In this document: piece by piece, positions 24,571 to 35,000 of the stretch
How positions within the stretch are numbered: position 1 is the stretch's first letter
Layout: every line of letters starts with the position of its first letter
Source: Ferrimonas sediminicola
GTDB taxonomy: Bacteria; Pseudomonadota; Gammaproteobacteria; Enterobacterales; Shewanellaceae
Assembly (NCBI RefSeq): GCF_005116715.1
Contig: NZ_SWCI01000001.1
Location: forward strand, 248,001-312,000
Direction: 5' to 3'
Length of the DNA: 64,000 nt
Position numbers and translations under genes: made by a program
Notes under the pieces: generated by a model
Databases searched by the model: none
Seen by the model: the letters and a program-made list of their open reading frames with translations, nothing else
What the model was told of the DNA's origin: nothing

Positions 24571-26321
24571 AACCTCAGTTAAAACAGCGATTGGGTGACT
24601 TGCTGGTCAGCCAGGAGATCCTCTCCGAGGAGCAGCTGACCCAGGCATTGACGGCGCAGCGCAGCGGTGGCCGCAAGCTGGGGCGGACCCTGATCGATCT
24701 CGGCTTCATCGCCGAGGAGCAGCTGCTCTCCTTCCTGTCGCGCCAGCTGAACGTGCCCTTCGTGGACATCAGCGCCCGGCGACTCGATCCCAATGCGGTC
24801 AAGCTGTTGCCGGAGATGCACGCCCGCCGCTTCCGGGCGCTGGTGATCGACGCCGATGACAGCCAGGCCACGGTGGCCATGAGCGACCCGGCGGATCTGG
24901 CGGCCTATGACGCCATCGTACCCATGCTGGCCCCCCGGCGCCTGGAGCTGGCACTGGTGACCGAGAGCCAGCTGTTCGAGGGGATCGACAGCCTCTACCG
25001 CCAGACCGATCGTATCGCCTCCATCGCCGGTGAGTTGCAGCAGGAGCACCAGCAGGAGCAGGCGTTCGATCTGGCCAGCATCACCGCCAAGGACGCCGAT
25101 AACGACGCCACCGTGGTGCGGCTGCTCAACTCCATCTTCGAGGATGCCATCCGCATCCGCGCCTCGGATATCCACATCGAGCCCGGCGACAAGGAACTGA
25201 GGATTCGCCAGCGGGTGGATGGCCAGCTGCAGGAGACGGTGCTGACCGAGTACGGCATCGCCAGCGCCCTGGTGCTGCGGATCAAGCTGATGGCCAGCCT
25301 GGACATCTCCGAGAAACGGATTCCCCAGGATGGCCGCTTCCACTTCGAGGTGGGCAAGCACCAGCTGGATGTGCGGGTGTCCACCATGCCGGTGCAGTTC
25401 GGCGAGTCGGTGGTGATGCGTCTGCTGGACCAGTCCGCCGGCCTGCTGGAGCTGGAACAGACCGGCATGCCGAAAGAGATCATCGCCCGCCTGAGGCACC
25501 AGATCAACCGGCCCCACGGGATGATCCTGGTGACCGGGCCCACGGGCTCGGGCAAGACCACCACCCTGTATGCGGCGCTGAATGAGCTGAACAAGCCCAA
25601 CACCAAGATCATCACCGTGGAGGATCCGGTGGAATACCGGCTGCGCCGCATCAATCAGGTGCAGGTGAACCCCAAGATCGGCCTGGGCTTCTCCGAGGTG
25701 CTGCGCACCACGTTGCGCCAGGATCCGGACATCATCATGGTGGGGGAGATGCGCGACCGGGAGACGGCGGAGATCGGCCTTCGTGGCGCCATCACCGGTC
25801 ACCTGGTGCTGTCGACCCTGCACACCAACGACGCCATCACCTCGACGCTGCGTTTGATCGACATGGGGGCCGCGCCCTACCTGGTGGCCAGCGCCCTGCG
25901 GGCGATCCTCGCCCAGCGGCTGGTGCGCCGCATCTGCCCCCGCTGTGGCGAGGCCCACAAGCCAACCCCGTCGCAGCTGGCCTGGCTGCGCTATATCCAG
26001 CCGCAGCTGGCCCATGAGAGCCTGGCGTACCGCCAGGGCCGGGGTTGCCAGTACTGCAACCATACCGGCTACCGTGGCCGTATCGGGGTGTTCGAGATGC
26101 TGGAGCTGGATGAGCCCATGGTGGAGGCGCTGCGCCGGGGCTGCCCGGATGAGTTTGCCAAGGCGGTGCGCCGCAGCGGCCAGTTCCGTCCCCTGGTGGA
26201 CAGTGCCCTGGAATATGCCGTCCAGGGGATCACCAGTATCGAGGATGCCATGCGCCTGGCGGAGGACGTCAGTGAACTGGCGTCTCCGCTGATCGACCGT
26301 GCCCGGGAGATGAGAGACTGA
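24567..26321 (+). CDS. mshE: MSHA pilus extension ATPase MshE
   Basis: A 584-aa GspE/PilB-type ATPase that powers pilus polymerisation. The N-terminus has the MshEN c-di-GMP-binding layout: R-L-G-D-L-L-V-S near residue 8 and a second copy G-R-T-L-I-D-L-G near 39, each followed by spaced leucines. Walker A is G-P-T-G-S-G-K-T-T-T near 328; Asp and His boxes follow. A tetracysteine zinc site (C-P-R-C ... C-Q-Y-C) lies near 455-495. It overlaps mshN by 4 bp. c-di-GMP control would link this operon to surface attachment and to the neighbouring csrD. Confidence 0.95.
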   Translation: MKPQLKQRLGDLLVSQEILSEEQLTQALTAQRSGGRKLGRTLIDLGFIAEEQLLSFLSRQLNVPFVDISARRLDPNAVKLLPEMHARRFRALVIDADDSQATVAMSDPADLAAYDAIVPMLAPRRLELALVTESQLFEGIDSLYRQTDRIASIAGELQQEHQQEQAFDLASITAKDADNDATVVRLLNSIFEDAIRIRASDIHIEPGDKELRIRQRVDGQLQETVLTEYGIASALVLRIKLMASLDISEKRIPQDGRFHFEVGKHQLDVRVSTMPVQFGESVVMRLLDQSAGLLELEQTGMPKEIIARLRHQINRPHGMILVTGPTGSGKTTTLYAALNELNKPNTKIITVEDPVEYRLRRINQVQVNPKIGLGFSEVLRTTLRQDPDIIMVGEMRDRETAEIGLRGAITGHLVLSTLHTNDAITSTLRLIDMGAAPYLVASALRAILAQRLVRRICPRCGEAHKPTPSQLAWLRYIQPQLAHESLAYRQGRGCQYCNHTGYRGRIGVFEMLELDEPMVEALRRGCPDEFAKAVRRSGQFRPLVDSALEYAVQGITSIEDAMRLAEDVSELASPLIDRAREMRD

Positions 26322-26322
26322 T

Positions 26323-27543
26323 ATGGCTCAGTTTCACTATCAGGGACGCGACGGCAGCGGGGCTCAGGTGGAGGGGGTGCTGGAGGCGGTCAACGAGAGT
26401 GCCGCCGCCGATCAGTTGATGCGCCGCGCCATCGTGCCCCTGAGCATCGAGCCCAGGCGGGAAACCCGCAGTATCGATCTCAAGCTGCTGTTCCGGCGCA
26501 AGGTGAAGATGGCGGACCTGCAGATGTTCACCCGCCAGATGCTCTCCCTGACCCGCTCCGGCATCCCACTGCTGCGGGCCATTACCGGCCTGGCGGAGTC
26601 GAGTCACTGCCCGGTGCTGGCGGAAGCCCTCAGGGAAGTGGCAACCCAACTGACCTCGGGCTACTCGCTGTCGTCGGCCATGAACCAGCATCCCCATGCC
26701 TTCAGTGAGCTGTACGTGGCCATGGTGCACGTGGGGGAGAACACCGGCCAGCTGGATCAGGCGTTTGAGCGCCTGTCCCAGCACCTGGAGATGGAGCAGG
26801 ACACCAAGCGCCGGATCAACACCGCCCTGCGCTACCCCACCATGGTGCTGGCCTCCATCGTCCTGGCCCTGGTGGTGCTGAACATCTTTGTCATCCCCGA
26901 GTTTGCCAAGATGTTTGCCAAATTCGGGGCAGAGCTGCCGCTACCGACCCGGATCCTCATTGGAACCTCGGAGTTCTTCCTGAGCTACTGGCCGCTGATG
27001 CTGGTGGGCCTGGTGGGGTCACTGGTCGGCTGGCGGATGTGGCTCAACACCGACAGGGGACGACTAAGCTTCGATCGCTTCAAGCTGAGGATGCCCATAG
27101 CCGGCACCATCCTGGACCGGGCGACCCTGGCCCGCTTCGCCCGCAGCCTGTCGATGATGCTGCGGGGCGGGGTGCCGGTGAACCAGTCTCTCTCCCTGGT
27201 GGCGGATGCGGTGGATAACCGCTTCATGCATGACCGCATCGTGGAGATGCGTCGCGGCATCGAGGGGGGCGAGACCATTACCCGCACCGCGACCCAGTCC
27301 CAACTGTTCACTCCGCTGGTGCTGCAGATGCTGGCGGTGGGGGAGGAGACCGGACGCATCGACGAACTGCTGGACGATGCCGCCGAATACTACGAGCGGG
27401 AGGTGGATTACGACCTCAAGACCCTCACCGCCAAGATCGAGCCGATTCTGCTGGCGATTGTCGCCGCCATGGTGATGGTGCTGGCGCTGGGGGTGTATCT
27501 GCCCATGTGGGACATGTTCAGTGCCTACCAGGGCGGACGCTAG
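26323..27543 (+). CDS. mshG: MSHA platform protein MshG (GspF/PilC family)
   Basis: A 406-aa inner-membrane platform protein. Two homologous cytoplasmic helical domains (about 60-180 and 265-385) each start with F-x-R-x-L/M (F-T-R-Q-M-L and F-A-R-S-L-S) and are followed by long membrane helices, the layout of GspF/PilC. It works with MshE to add pilins. It starts one base after the mshE stop, and the last base of its stop codon is the first of the mshF start. Confidence 0.93.
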   Translation: MAQFHYQGRDGSGAQVEGVLEAVNESAAADQLMRRAIVPLSIEPRRETRSIDLKLLFRRKVKMADLQMFTRQMLSLTRSGIPLLRAITGLAESSHCPVLAEALREVATQLTSGYSLSSAMNQHPHAFSELYVAMVHVGENTGQLDQAFERLSQHLEMEQDTKRRINTALRYPTMVLASIVLALVVLNIFVIPEFAKMFAKFGAELPLPTRILIGTSEFFLSYWPLMLVGLVGSLVGWRMWLNTDRGRLSFDRFKLRMPIAGTILDRATLARFARSLSMMLRGGVPVNQSLSLVADAVDNRFMHDRIVEMRRGIEGGETITRTATQSQLFTPLVLQMLAVGEETGRIDELLDDAAEYYEREVDYDLKTLTAKIEPILLAIVAAMVMVLALGVYLPMWDMFSAYQGGR

Positions 27544-28019
27544 TGAATCTGCAACAGTGGGTGGAGTTGCGCCTAAAGCGTGATTTTTCCCAGTTGCTGA
27601 CCCTGGCGGTAATGTTGGGGGTGGTGCTCCTGCTGCTGCGCCTGTGGAACCGGCAGGCGTCGGAGCTGGACCGGAGTGTGGCCCGCATCGTTCAGGGCCG
27701 GGTGGTGACCAGCGTCAACCTGGCCCGGGTCAGCTGGATGCAACAGGGCAGGCCACAACGGATTTCCTGGTCCGTGCCGGGGGCGGGTCCAGATGGGGCG
27801 TCCCGGCGGGTGATGCTGAGGGTCAATGATCGCGGCTGGCCGGAACCGGGCAACGACTGCAGTCGCTGGTGGACGTTGATGATGGGTCGGGAGCTGTCTG
27901 ACGGTGACTTTTCTGTCAACGGAGATCGCAATAGTTGCCGGGTCAGTTTCCAGTCACAGCCGTTTCTAAGGTATGATTCGGCCACAGGAAGCGTCATTTT
28001 GTTGTCGGGTGGCGGATAA
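27543..28019 (+). CDS. mshF: MSHA biogenesis protein MshF
   Basis: A 158-aa protein from GTG 27543, sharing one base with the mshG stop. One membrane helix (about 17-35) is followed by a periplasmic domain with two cysteines (D-C-S-R-W-W and N-S-C-R-V). MshF is poorly conserved; gene position and topology support the name. The last gene before the pilin group; a 100-bp gap follows with a CCCAAA/TTTGGG dyad near 28053-28080. Confidence 0.75.
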   Translation: MNLQQWVELRLKRDFSQLLTLAVMLGVVLLLLRLWNRQASELDRSVARIVQGRVVTSVNLARVSWMQQGRPQRISWSVPGAGPDGASRRVMLRVNDRGWPEPGNDCSRWWTLMMGRELSDGDFSVNGDRNSCRVSFQSQPFLRYDSATGSVILLSGGG

Positions 28020-28119
28020 TTGCCACTCTTGATGCATAAGATTTTGTTTTTTAAGCCCAAAGGGTAAAATTTTTTTGGGTTCATACTGCTGTAGTCTGAG
28101 CGATGGAAGGAGGCGTGAC

Positions 28120-28710
28120 ATGAAGAGACAAGCCGGTTTCTCTCTGATTGAGTTGGTGATTGTGGTCGTGGTGTTGGGTCTGTTGGCCGCCGTGGCGCTT
28201 CCCCGCTTTATCGATATTACCGAGCAGGCCGAGGACGCCGCCTCCGAAGGGGTCGCCGGAGGCTTGGCCTCCGCGGTGGGCATTACCCGTGCCCAGTGGG
28301 AGGTGGAGGGGCGCCCTGACAACAGGGTGATTCTGGATGGAAAGAGGGTCTCTGTGAATGAGTTTGGTTACCCCGCCGGCACCAACGGCCGCAAGCCAAA
28401 CGCCATGGTCGCCGATGATTGCCTGAGCCTCTTCAACGACGTTCTGCAAAGCCCGCCGCCGGCGGCGCTGTCCAGCGCCAACCTGTCTGATGTGCGTTAC
28501 GCGGTAGACGTCCTCAAGGGTAACGGCGGAGCGGTAATCGGCACCAATGGTAGCAACCTCTATGACAACACCGACCTGTGTATCTACACCCAGGTGGGAA
28601 CCCTGCAACTCGAGGGCAATGGCACCACTAACCAGACCCTGCGTACCGATGTGGGTAAAGGGTTTACCTATGAGCCTGGTAGCGGCCAGGTGGTCACCTT
28701 CTCCAACTAA
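28120..28710 (+). CDS. mshB: MSHA minor pilin MshB
   Basis: A 196-aa type IV pilin-like protein from ATG 28120, preceded by GGAAGGAGG; the longer frame start at 28075 lacks this. The class III signal is short (MKRQAG) and cleaved before F-S-L-I-E-L, with Glu at mature position 5. A hydrophobic spine and a globular C-terminus follow, with cysteines in D-D-C-L-S and D-L-C-I-Y likely forming a disulphide. It should be a minor pilin needed for pilus assembly, and first of the structural subunits. Confidence 0.88.
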   Translation: MKRQAGFSLIELVIVVVVLGLLAAVALPRFIDITEQAEDAASEGVAGGLASAVGITRAQWEVEGRPDNRVILDGKRVSVNEFGYPAGTNGRKPNAMVADDCLSLFNDVLQSPPPAALSSANLSDVRYAVDVLKGNGGAVIGTNGSNLYDNTDLCIYTQVGTLQLEGNGTTNQTLRTDVGKGFTYEPGSGQVVTFSN

Positions 28711-28742
28711 AAATTTGTCGTAACCAGTACGGAATTAAGATT

Positions 28743-29267
28743 ATGAAAGCACAACGTGGTTTTACCCTGATTGAACTGGTGATCGTGATCATCGTTCTGG
28801 GCATCCTGGCGGTGACCGCCGCCCCCAAGTTTATCGATCTGCAGACCGATGCCCGCACCGCCACCCTCAATGGCGCCAAGGGCTCCCTTCAGGGCGCTAA
28901 CGCCCTAGTGTACGCCAAGGCGGCGGTGAACGGTGTTGAGGGTGATGATTGCACCGGTGTAACTACCGGTGGCTGTAATGCCGTGAACGAAGATATCTCT
29001 GTGCTGCCTATCTATGGTGCGGTTCCTGCTACCGAGACTGCGGTTAAGGCTGTGGCCGAGCTGGATGGTGCCGAGTGGACCTTCACCGAAGGTGCTGACG
29101 CGAATGCAGGTAAGCTGTACGTCACCCCTAAGAACGTGACGGCCAAGCCGACCGCTACCGATGCCGATGATGACGCCTGCCAGTTGATCTACACCCAAGC
29201 GTCTCAAGACGCTACAACCAAGGTGGTCACCCCAGCTAGCTACATCGTCGTAAAAGGCGGCTGCTAA
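28743..29267 (+). CDS. mshA: MSHA major pilin, copy 1
   Basis: A 174-aa pilin with signal MKAQRG cut before F-T-L-I-E-L-V. GGAATTAAGA gives a ribosome site 32 bp after mshB. The mature N-terminus and helix are almost the same as in the next gene ([13 protein letters not shown]), but the C-terminal domain differs. It has two cysteines in D-D-C-T-G-V and G-G-C-N, and another pair (D-D-A-C-Q, K-G-G-C at the very end). It is probably the main pilus subunit. Confidence 0.9.
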   Translation: MKAQRGFTLIELVIVIIVLGILAVTAAPKFIDLQTDARTATLNGAKGSLQGANALVYAKAAVNGVEGDDCTGVTTGGCNAVNEDISVLPIYGAVPATETAVKAVAELDGAEWTFTEGADANAGKLYVTPKNVTAKPTATDADDDACQLIYTQASQDATTKVVTPASYIVVKGGC

Positions 29268-29285
29268 GCCAAACAATAAATAATT

Positions 29286-29304
29286 GGGGTGCCTCAGGCT
29301 CCCC
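29286..29304 (+). terminator. Hairpin between the two mshA genes, possible attenuator
   Basis: GGGG-T-GCC and GGC-T-CCCC form a stem with one internal T-T mismatch and a TCA loop, 19 bases after the first mshA. No T-run follows, so it is more likely an RNA-processing or stability hairpin than a full terminator. It could make the first mshA transcript more abundant than the downstream ones. Confidence 0.4.
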
Positions 29305-29330
29305 GGCAAGACTCTTTAAGGGACACAACT

Positions 29331-29807
29331 ATGCAAAGACAATCCGGCTTTACACTGATTGAACTGGTGGTGGTGATTATTGTGCTGGGTATCCTGGCCG
29401 TGACCGCCGCGCCGAAGTTTATCAACCTGCAGAACGATGCCCGCAAGGCCACCCTGGACGGGATGAAGGCCTCGGTACAGGGGGCCAACTCCCTGATCTA
29501 CGCCAAGGCGGCTATCGCAGGTGAAGAGGGTAAGCCTATTGGCACGGTGAAGATTAACGGTACCGATGTCAACCTGGTGTATGGCTACCCCAAGGCCACT
29601 AAGGCCGATCTGGAAGCCGTGCTGGATATCGATACAGACAAAGAGTGGGCCATCGATGTCACCAAGAAGCCAGAGGGCGTTGATGCCATTATCCGCCCCT
29701 TTGATTTTGACCCTGGCACCACAGGCGATAAAGAGTGCTATGTCACCTATAAGGAAGCTGCCAGTGGTGGTACTCCCACGGTTGAAGTTAAAGGGGACGA
29801 TTGTTAA
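29331..29807 (+). CDS. MSHA-type pilin, copy 2 (tandem paralogue of mshA)
   Basis: A 158-aa pilin from ATG 29331 with signal MQRQSG before F-T-L-I-E-L-V. The first 55 residues are nearly the same as in the upstream copy (A-P-K-F-I, G-A-N-S-L-I-Y-A-K-A-A against [11 protein letters not shown]). The globular half is unrelated in detail and has a single cysteine pair (K-E-C-Y and the last residue). A second major-type pilin rather than a minor pilin, judged by its close N-terminal match. Both copies could be in one fibre or used alternately. Confidence 0.85.
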   Translation: MQRQSGFTLIELVVVIIVLGILAVTAAPKFINLQNDARKATLDGMKASVQGANSLIYAKAAIAGEEGKPIGTVKINGTDVNLVYGYPKATKADLEAVLDIDTDKEWAIDVTKKPEGVDAIIRPFDFDPGTTGDKECYVTYKEAASGGTPTVEVKGDDC

Positions 29808-29829
29808 ATCGTCTTCTAACGGTAACTAA

Positions 29830-30312
29830 ATGGCGGGGCGACAAGAGCGCGGTTTTACCCTGATTGAGCTGGTGACCACCATCCTGCTGGTCACCACCCT
29901 GTCGGTTGTCGCCCTGTCCCGGTTTCTGGGGGCCGACCAGTTTGCGGTCCGAGCCACCCGGGACCAGCTCCTCGCCGAACTCTCCTACCTGCAACAGCTC
30001 TCCCTGGCCCGGCAGAACTGCTCCCTGAACGTGGCCTCCCATGGCTTCTGGCTTGATGCCGGCTGCGGCACCCCCGCCCGTCTGGCGCGCCAGGAGAGCT
30101 GCGATTCCGGCGACAGGGTGACCAATGGCGTCTGTCTGAATGACGGCGTCGGCCTGACCTTCAACGGCAATCGCAGTTTCTCGATCACCCTGGATAACCG
30201 CGGACGCTGGCCAACCTGTTTGGCCGCCGGCGCCCCGTGCCGCCTGACCCTGACCGGCTCGGAGACCCTGGCGGTGTGCATCGAACCCGAGGGGTATATC
30301 CATGGCTGCTGA
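29830..30312 (+). CDS. mshC: MSHA minor pilin MshC
   Basis: A 160-aa pilin-like protein with R-Q-E-R-G before F-T-L-I-E-L-V-T, then a hydrophobic helix and a short globular part with several cysteines (N-C-S-L-N, G-C-G-T, E-S-C-D, V-C-L-N). GspH/MshC-like minor pilins prime assembly. ATG 29830 lies 22 bp after the second mshA. Its end overlaps mshD by 11 bp. Confidence 0.85.
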   Translation: MAGRQERGFTLIELVTTILLVTTLSVVALSRFLGADQFAVRATRDQLLAELSYLQQLSLARQNCSLNVASHGFWLDAGCGTPARLARQESCDSGDRVTNGVCLNDGVGLTFNGNRSFSITLDNRGRWPTCLAAGAPCRLTLTGSETLAVCIEPEGYIHGC

Positions 30313-30787
30313 TGATCGCGGGTTCACCCTTCTGGAGCTGGTGGTGGGGATGGTGGTGCTGGCCATCGCCCTGGTGATGCTGGCGACCCTGGTGTTTCCC
30401 CAGGCGGAGCGGGCTGCCCACAGCCTCTACCAGGTGCGGGCCGCCCAGTTGGGGCAGGCGGTGATGGGGGAGCTGATGGGGCGGCGCTTCGATCAGGCCA
30501 CCCCCAGCGGCGGTGGCGCGGTAACGTCCCTGAACTGCAGCAAGGTGACCGCGGGCGACGAACCCACCCGCTGGTCCTTCGTCGAGGACTACAACGGCTA
30601 CCGCGGCAACGCCGCCGCCCTGTTGGGCAGCAGCGCCTACGACCGTTTCCAACTGGAGGTGGATGTGAGCTGCACCGCCGCCGTGGGCAGCACCGACTGG
30701 CCCGGCGGGGCCAAAATCATCACCATTACCGCGGTGGCGCCGGACGGCAGCCGCTACCCGTTCCAGCTGGTCCGGGGGAACTACTGA
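30302..30787 (+). CDS. mshD: MSHA minor pilin MshD
   Basis: A 161-aa pilin-like protein with D-D-R-G before F-T-L-L-E-L-V-V and a hydrophobic helix to about residue 35. GAGGGG lies about six bases before ATG 30302, inside the end of mshC. The family is the PilV-like minor pilin group. The stop shares a base with the start of mshO. Confidence 0.85.
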   Translation: MAADDRGFTLLELVVGMVVLAIALVMLATLVFPQAERAAHSLYQVRAAQLGQAVMGELMGRRFDQATPSGGGAVTSLNCSKVTAGDEPTRWSFVEDYNGYRGNAAALLGSSAYDRFQLEVDVSCTAAVGSTDWPGGAKIITITAVAPDGSRYPFQLVRGNY

Positions 30788-31557
30788 TGGGCAGCCGCGG
30801 CTTTACCCTGGTGGAACTGCTGGTCACCCTGCTGCTGCTGAGCATCGTGGCTATCGGCGTTTCCAGCTTCGTGACCTACGCCACCCGCATCTATGTGGAC
30901 AGCCAGGGGTGGTCGGCGTCGATCAGCCAGTACCGTTTCGGAGTGCAGCGACTCTCCCGCGAGCTGCGTGATGCCCTGCCGGGCAGCGTAGTGGTCGGCG
31001 CCAGCGGTGGCGGCCAGTGCGTCAGCTTCCGTCCCATCCTCAGCAGCGGCCACTTTATCGAGGCGCCGCTGCACAATGATTCCTCCAAGGTCTCGGTGTT
31101 TATGCCCGAGAGCTGCAGCGACGCCCCCTGCCTGGAGGGGTCGGAGTTTGTGATTCTCGACGGTTACAAGGTGCCGACGACCATCCCCAGGGTCAAAAGT
31201 GGCGGCTCCAGCTGTGATGCCGGCGTCTGCGAACTGACCCTGGACCGGACTTTGCGGCCCGGTGACTTTTCCGTGGGCAAGCGCTTCTTCGTCCCCGGAG
31301 GCCAGATTCGCTACTGCCTGACCGCTGACGGCAACCTCAGCCGCAGCGCCAACGGCCGGACCAGCCTGATGGGGGAGGGGTTTCAGAACAATCTCGCCGG
31401 CTGCGTTCCCGGTAACCGCGACAACCAGCAGTGCCCCTTTCTCCTGGAGCCGCCGAGCCTGGCGCGCAACAGCGTGGTGAAGCTGCAGTTCTGGCTGGCG
31501 GAGGCGGGCCAGACTCAGCGTTTTGCTCAGGAGGTGCAAGTTGAGAATGTCCCCTGA
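30787..31557 (+). CDS. mshO: MSHA minor pilin MshO (PilW-like)
   Basis: A 256-aa pilin-like protein: S-R-G before F-T-L-V-E-L-L-V-T, then a helix and a large globular part with many cysteines (G-Q-C-V, E-S-C-S, S-S-C-D, Y-C-L-T), fitting disulphide-rich PilW/MshO tip proteins. It shares one base with the mshD stop, and its end overlaps the mshP start region. Confidence 0.87.
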   Translation: MGSRGFTLVELLVTLLLLSIVAIGVSSFVTYATRIYVDSQGWSASISQYRFGVQRLSRELRDALPGSVVVGASGGGQCVSFRPILSSGHFIEAPLHNDSSKVSVFMPESCSDAPCLEGSEFVILDGYKVPTTIPRVKSGGSSCDAGVCELTLDRTLRPGDFSVGKRFFVPGGQIRYCLTADGNLSRSANGRTSLMGEGFQNNLAGCVPGNRDNQQCPFLLEPPSLARNSVVKLQFWLAEAGQTQRFAQEVQVENVP

Positions 31558-31978
31558 CCAACAACGGGGCGCCAGTCTGATCATCGCCCTGTTTATTCTG
31601 GTGGTGATGCTGCTGCTGGGGACGGCACTGGTGCGCATCCTCGACAGCCAGGATGACCAGATGGTGCTGGAGGTCAACGGCACCCGAGCCTGGGCCGCCG
31701 GCCAGGCGGGGCTGGAGTGGGGCCTGGCCCGGGTATTGAACCGGGGCGGCGTCACCGCTGCCGCCGCCTGCGGCGCTGCGGCCACCACCCTCAGTGGCGG
31801 AGCGGGTCTGCCCGCCGGAGCGGGACTGGGCGGCTGCCGGGTGCAGCTGAGCTGCGCCCACACCGCCTTTACCCTGGAGGAACTGGTGCACAACCGCTTT
31901 ATCATTCGCGCCGACGCCAGCTGTGGTTCCGGAGGGCTGGTGGTCAGCCGATCCTTCGAGTCCCAGGCATTCGATTAG
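31541..31978 (+). CDS. mshP: MSHA biogenesis protein MshP (PilX-like)
   Basis: About 145 aa. AGGAGG at 31529-31534 sits six bases before TTG 31541, which is why that start is chosen; ATG 31547 is two codons further in. Q-R-G-A-S-L-I-I-A-L-F-I-L-V-V-M is the typical MshP/PilX start, with no Glu at position 5. A short domain with four cysteines (A-A-C-G, G-C-R-V, L-S-C-A, A-S-C-G) follows. It belongs to the minor pilin tip group with MshO. Confidence 0.83.
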   Translation: MRMSPDQQRGASLIIALFILVVMLLLGTALVRILDSQDDQMVLEVNGTRAWAAGQAGLEWGLARVLNRGGVTAAAACGAAATTLSGGAGLPAGAGLGGCRVQLSCAHTAFTLEELVHNRFIIRADASCGSGGLVVSRSFESQAFD

Positions 31979-32006
31979 GATGGCCGTGGTTATGGGGAGC
32001 AAATTT

Positions 32007-35000
32007 ATGGCTCGACTGACAACGGTGGCATCGACCTGGGGGTTGCTGCTGGCCCTGCTGGGTATCGCACTGCAGGTGCAGGCGGCCTCTCAGAGTTACA
32101 TCGATATGGATGCCCATCCCACGGAGAGCCTCAAGGTGATGATCAACGAGATCAATATCGATGAGGGTTATATTGAGGTGTTTTTCCGGGAGACCATCAC
32201 CGATTCCAGCGGTTGGCAGATTCAGTGGGCCAGCAATGGCATCCAGGGGCCACCGGTAGTGCTTGATTGCCGCAACAACAGCTGTCAGGCCAATGCCTTC
32301 AGGGTATTTCATGGATTCACGCTCCATCCGAACCATATCGAGGTGATGGTGACGGCACCGCCGAGCCCGGAAGGCTCAAATAATAGCGTGGTGCACTACG
32401 TGCGCTCCTCCAATAACGTCAACAGCATCAAGAACAAGCAGATCTGGATTGTCGATGACAGCGTTGCCACCGACGTGTTTAAGAACGGTAGCCTGGAGAA
32501 TATTTGCGCCAAGCCTGATGGCAGTGCCCTGGATTCCGACTGGGAGCGATGTGAGCCCACCGAAGGATCCTCGAATGACGGTGGGGAGACTCCGGAGCCC
32601 CCATACATTCACTTTGGCAGGGTGAATCTGAGTGGCGGCACGGCAACCATCCAGTTTCCGGGCTACACCGGCACCAGGGTGCCGCTGCTGTTCCTGATGC
32701 CTCCCATCGACCGCGAGAATCTCCCTGGTCAACCGCCCGCATCGGTGCGGATCGCCTCCATCAACAATCGCAGTGCCACCATCACCAGTTGGGGCCCAGA
32801 TGGCGGCAGCAGCCACGGCATCGACAGCGTCGATTTTCTGGTGGTGACCGAGGGAGTACAGTCGTTTCAGGACCTGAACGGCACCACCAGAGTTGTCCTT
32901 GAAGCCGGCACCATTGAAACCTGCGATTACAAGGGCAGGAACTCCAGCGACACCTGGTTCAGCCCCTGCTACCAAGACCAGTCTGATTGGGTTGAGTTTC
33001 GCAATGGCTTCGGTGTCGATCTGGCCGTCCTCGCCGAGTTGCAGAGCTATAGAAACCTGGGCTTCACCGCCCCCTTCTACACCGCCCGCAGCGAACTGGC
33101 CTATACCTCGGGGGTCCATCTGGGCCTGGAAGGCAGCGAGGTGATCAATCTGTTTGAGCAAGATGAAACCCTGGCCTGGCTGGCCATCGAGGGATCGGCA
33201 GAGGTGCTGATCAACGGTGAGCTGTTACGAGTCGAGGCGGGTAATCACCTTACCAATCATATCTTTAATAGTGTCACCGCCCCCATTGCGCGGCCCCTTT
33301 CATTCCAATGCGGGAACAACGCCAACTACAGCTTCAGTGCCACCTTCCCGGCGCCTCCCTACTTCTTCTCCAACAAGCGAACCCGGGAGGGGGCCGATGG
33401 TGGCTGGGCGCGGGCCTGCTTCGTGAGTGACACCAAGTTCAACGTGGCGGTCGATGAGGATTGGCAGTTTGACGCTGACCGGGAGCACATGGGGGAGTAC
33501 TTCAGTTATCTCGCCATCGAGGCCCCGACCATGGCCAGCCTACCGAGAGTTCGTCTACGCCATCCGGATAGCGCCATCAGTTGCGTCGGTGCCGAGGTGG
33601 TGGTGGATATCTGTACCAACAGCAACTGCACCGCCTTCGATACCGACAACACCTATGTAGTGACCCTGACCGCCGACCAGCCGGTGACTTGGGAAAACCT
33701 GCGCACAGGTGAATCAGGCTCCACCCTGCAGGTACTGCATGGCGATCGTGTGTTGCTGAGACAATCCGGCGCCCAAGACAGCACTGGTATCACCGTTGGT
33801 GTGAGCTCCCACGACAGCTTCTGTCTCAGCAGCGGTGGAGATACCGACTGCCTGATCTCTTTCAATCCCAGCGGCCTGCTGCTGAGCACCGATTCCAACT
33901 TCCTGACCTCCTGCAAGACTGGTGATCGTCTCGTGGTCACTATGGTCGATACCAGCTCCAACGACCCGCGTCAATGCCTGCCGGTGGCCGGTGGCGACGA
34001 AGTGATCAGCTTCAGCTTTGCCTATAAGGCGCCAGAGTTTCCCCAGGTGGCTCAGCCGCTGAGCCTCGACGGTCAGCCTCTGGCTGCCGGCACGACTCTG
34101 AGCCGGCAGATGAACTTCGAGATCGATGGTACTGACAGTCTGCCGATCCGTTACGACGAGGCAGGCAAGCTGAGGGTGAGGGCCTCCATCAATGGTGGTC
34201 CCGGAGAGGGGCAGGCGACCCTGTTCGGCGAGGCGGATATCGATTGGCTGCCGGCGGGACTGCACATCAGCGCCGGTGACGCCCTGTGCACCGCCGGTGA
34301 TGCCAGCTGTGCTCCCTTTATGAAGGCCGGCAGCTCGGTGGAGGTGGATGTGACCGCCCACTGTTGGGTGGCCAACGACGATGGCAACTATGGTAATAAC
34401 CCCAGGACCCGCAACTTCCGCCACCCCGGTATCGATCTTGAGCCTGAGCTGGTGGCGCCCAGTGGCGGCCACAACAGTGCAGACCTGCCCGACGATGTCA
34501 GCGGCAGTGCGGTGATCGGCAGCAATGGCGCCGGCAGCGTGGCGCGGGTGCTGGACGAGGTCGGGGTGTTCCGGTTTGTGCCCAAGAATGACATCGACTA
34601 CTTGGGGCACCAGCTGCCTAGGAGCCAGGTCAGCAGCGCCAACATCGGTCGGGTGACCCCCGCCTACCTGTCGGCACAGACCTCGGACACCAGGTTGGAA
34701 GCCTACTGCAACGACTTCAGCTACCTGGGGCAGCCGGTGGCCTATTCGAGCCCGCCGGTGGTGACCGTCGCCGGCCACGCCATCGACGGCAGGGTTACGC
34801 ATAACTTCGACAGTGAATTCTGGAATCTGCCCAACCCCATGGCATCCAGGCGCTATGGCACCCAGAGTGCGGCGGTCTCGGTGGAGGAGCCCGGCGGCAT
34901 TGCGGTTACCGTGGCGGACGACGGGGATCTCGACGGCAGCCGCCGCTTCGGCGTCAGCAAGGATTGGATCCGCTTCAGCAGGCCGGCTTCGGCGGTAGCG

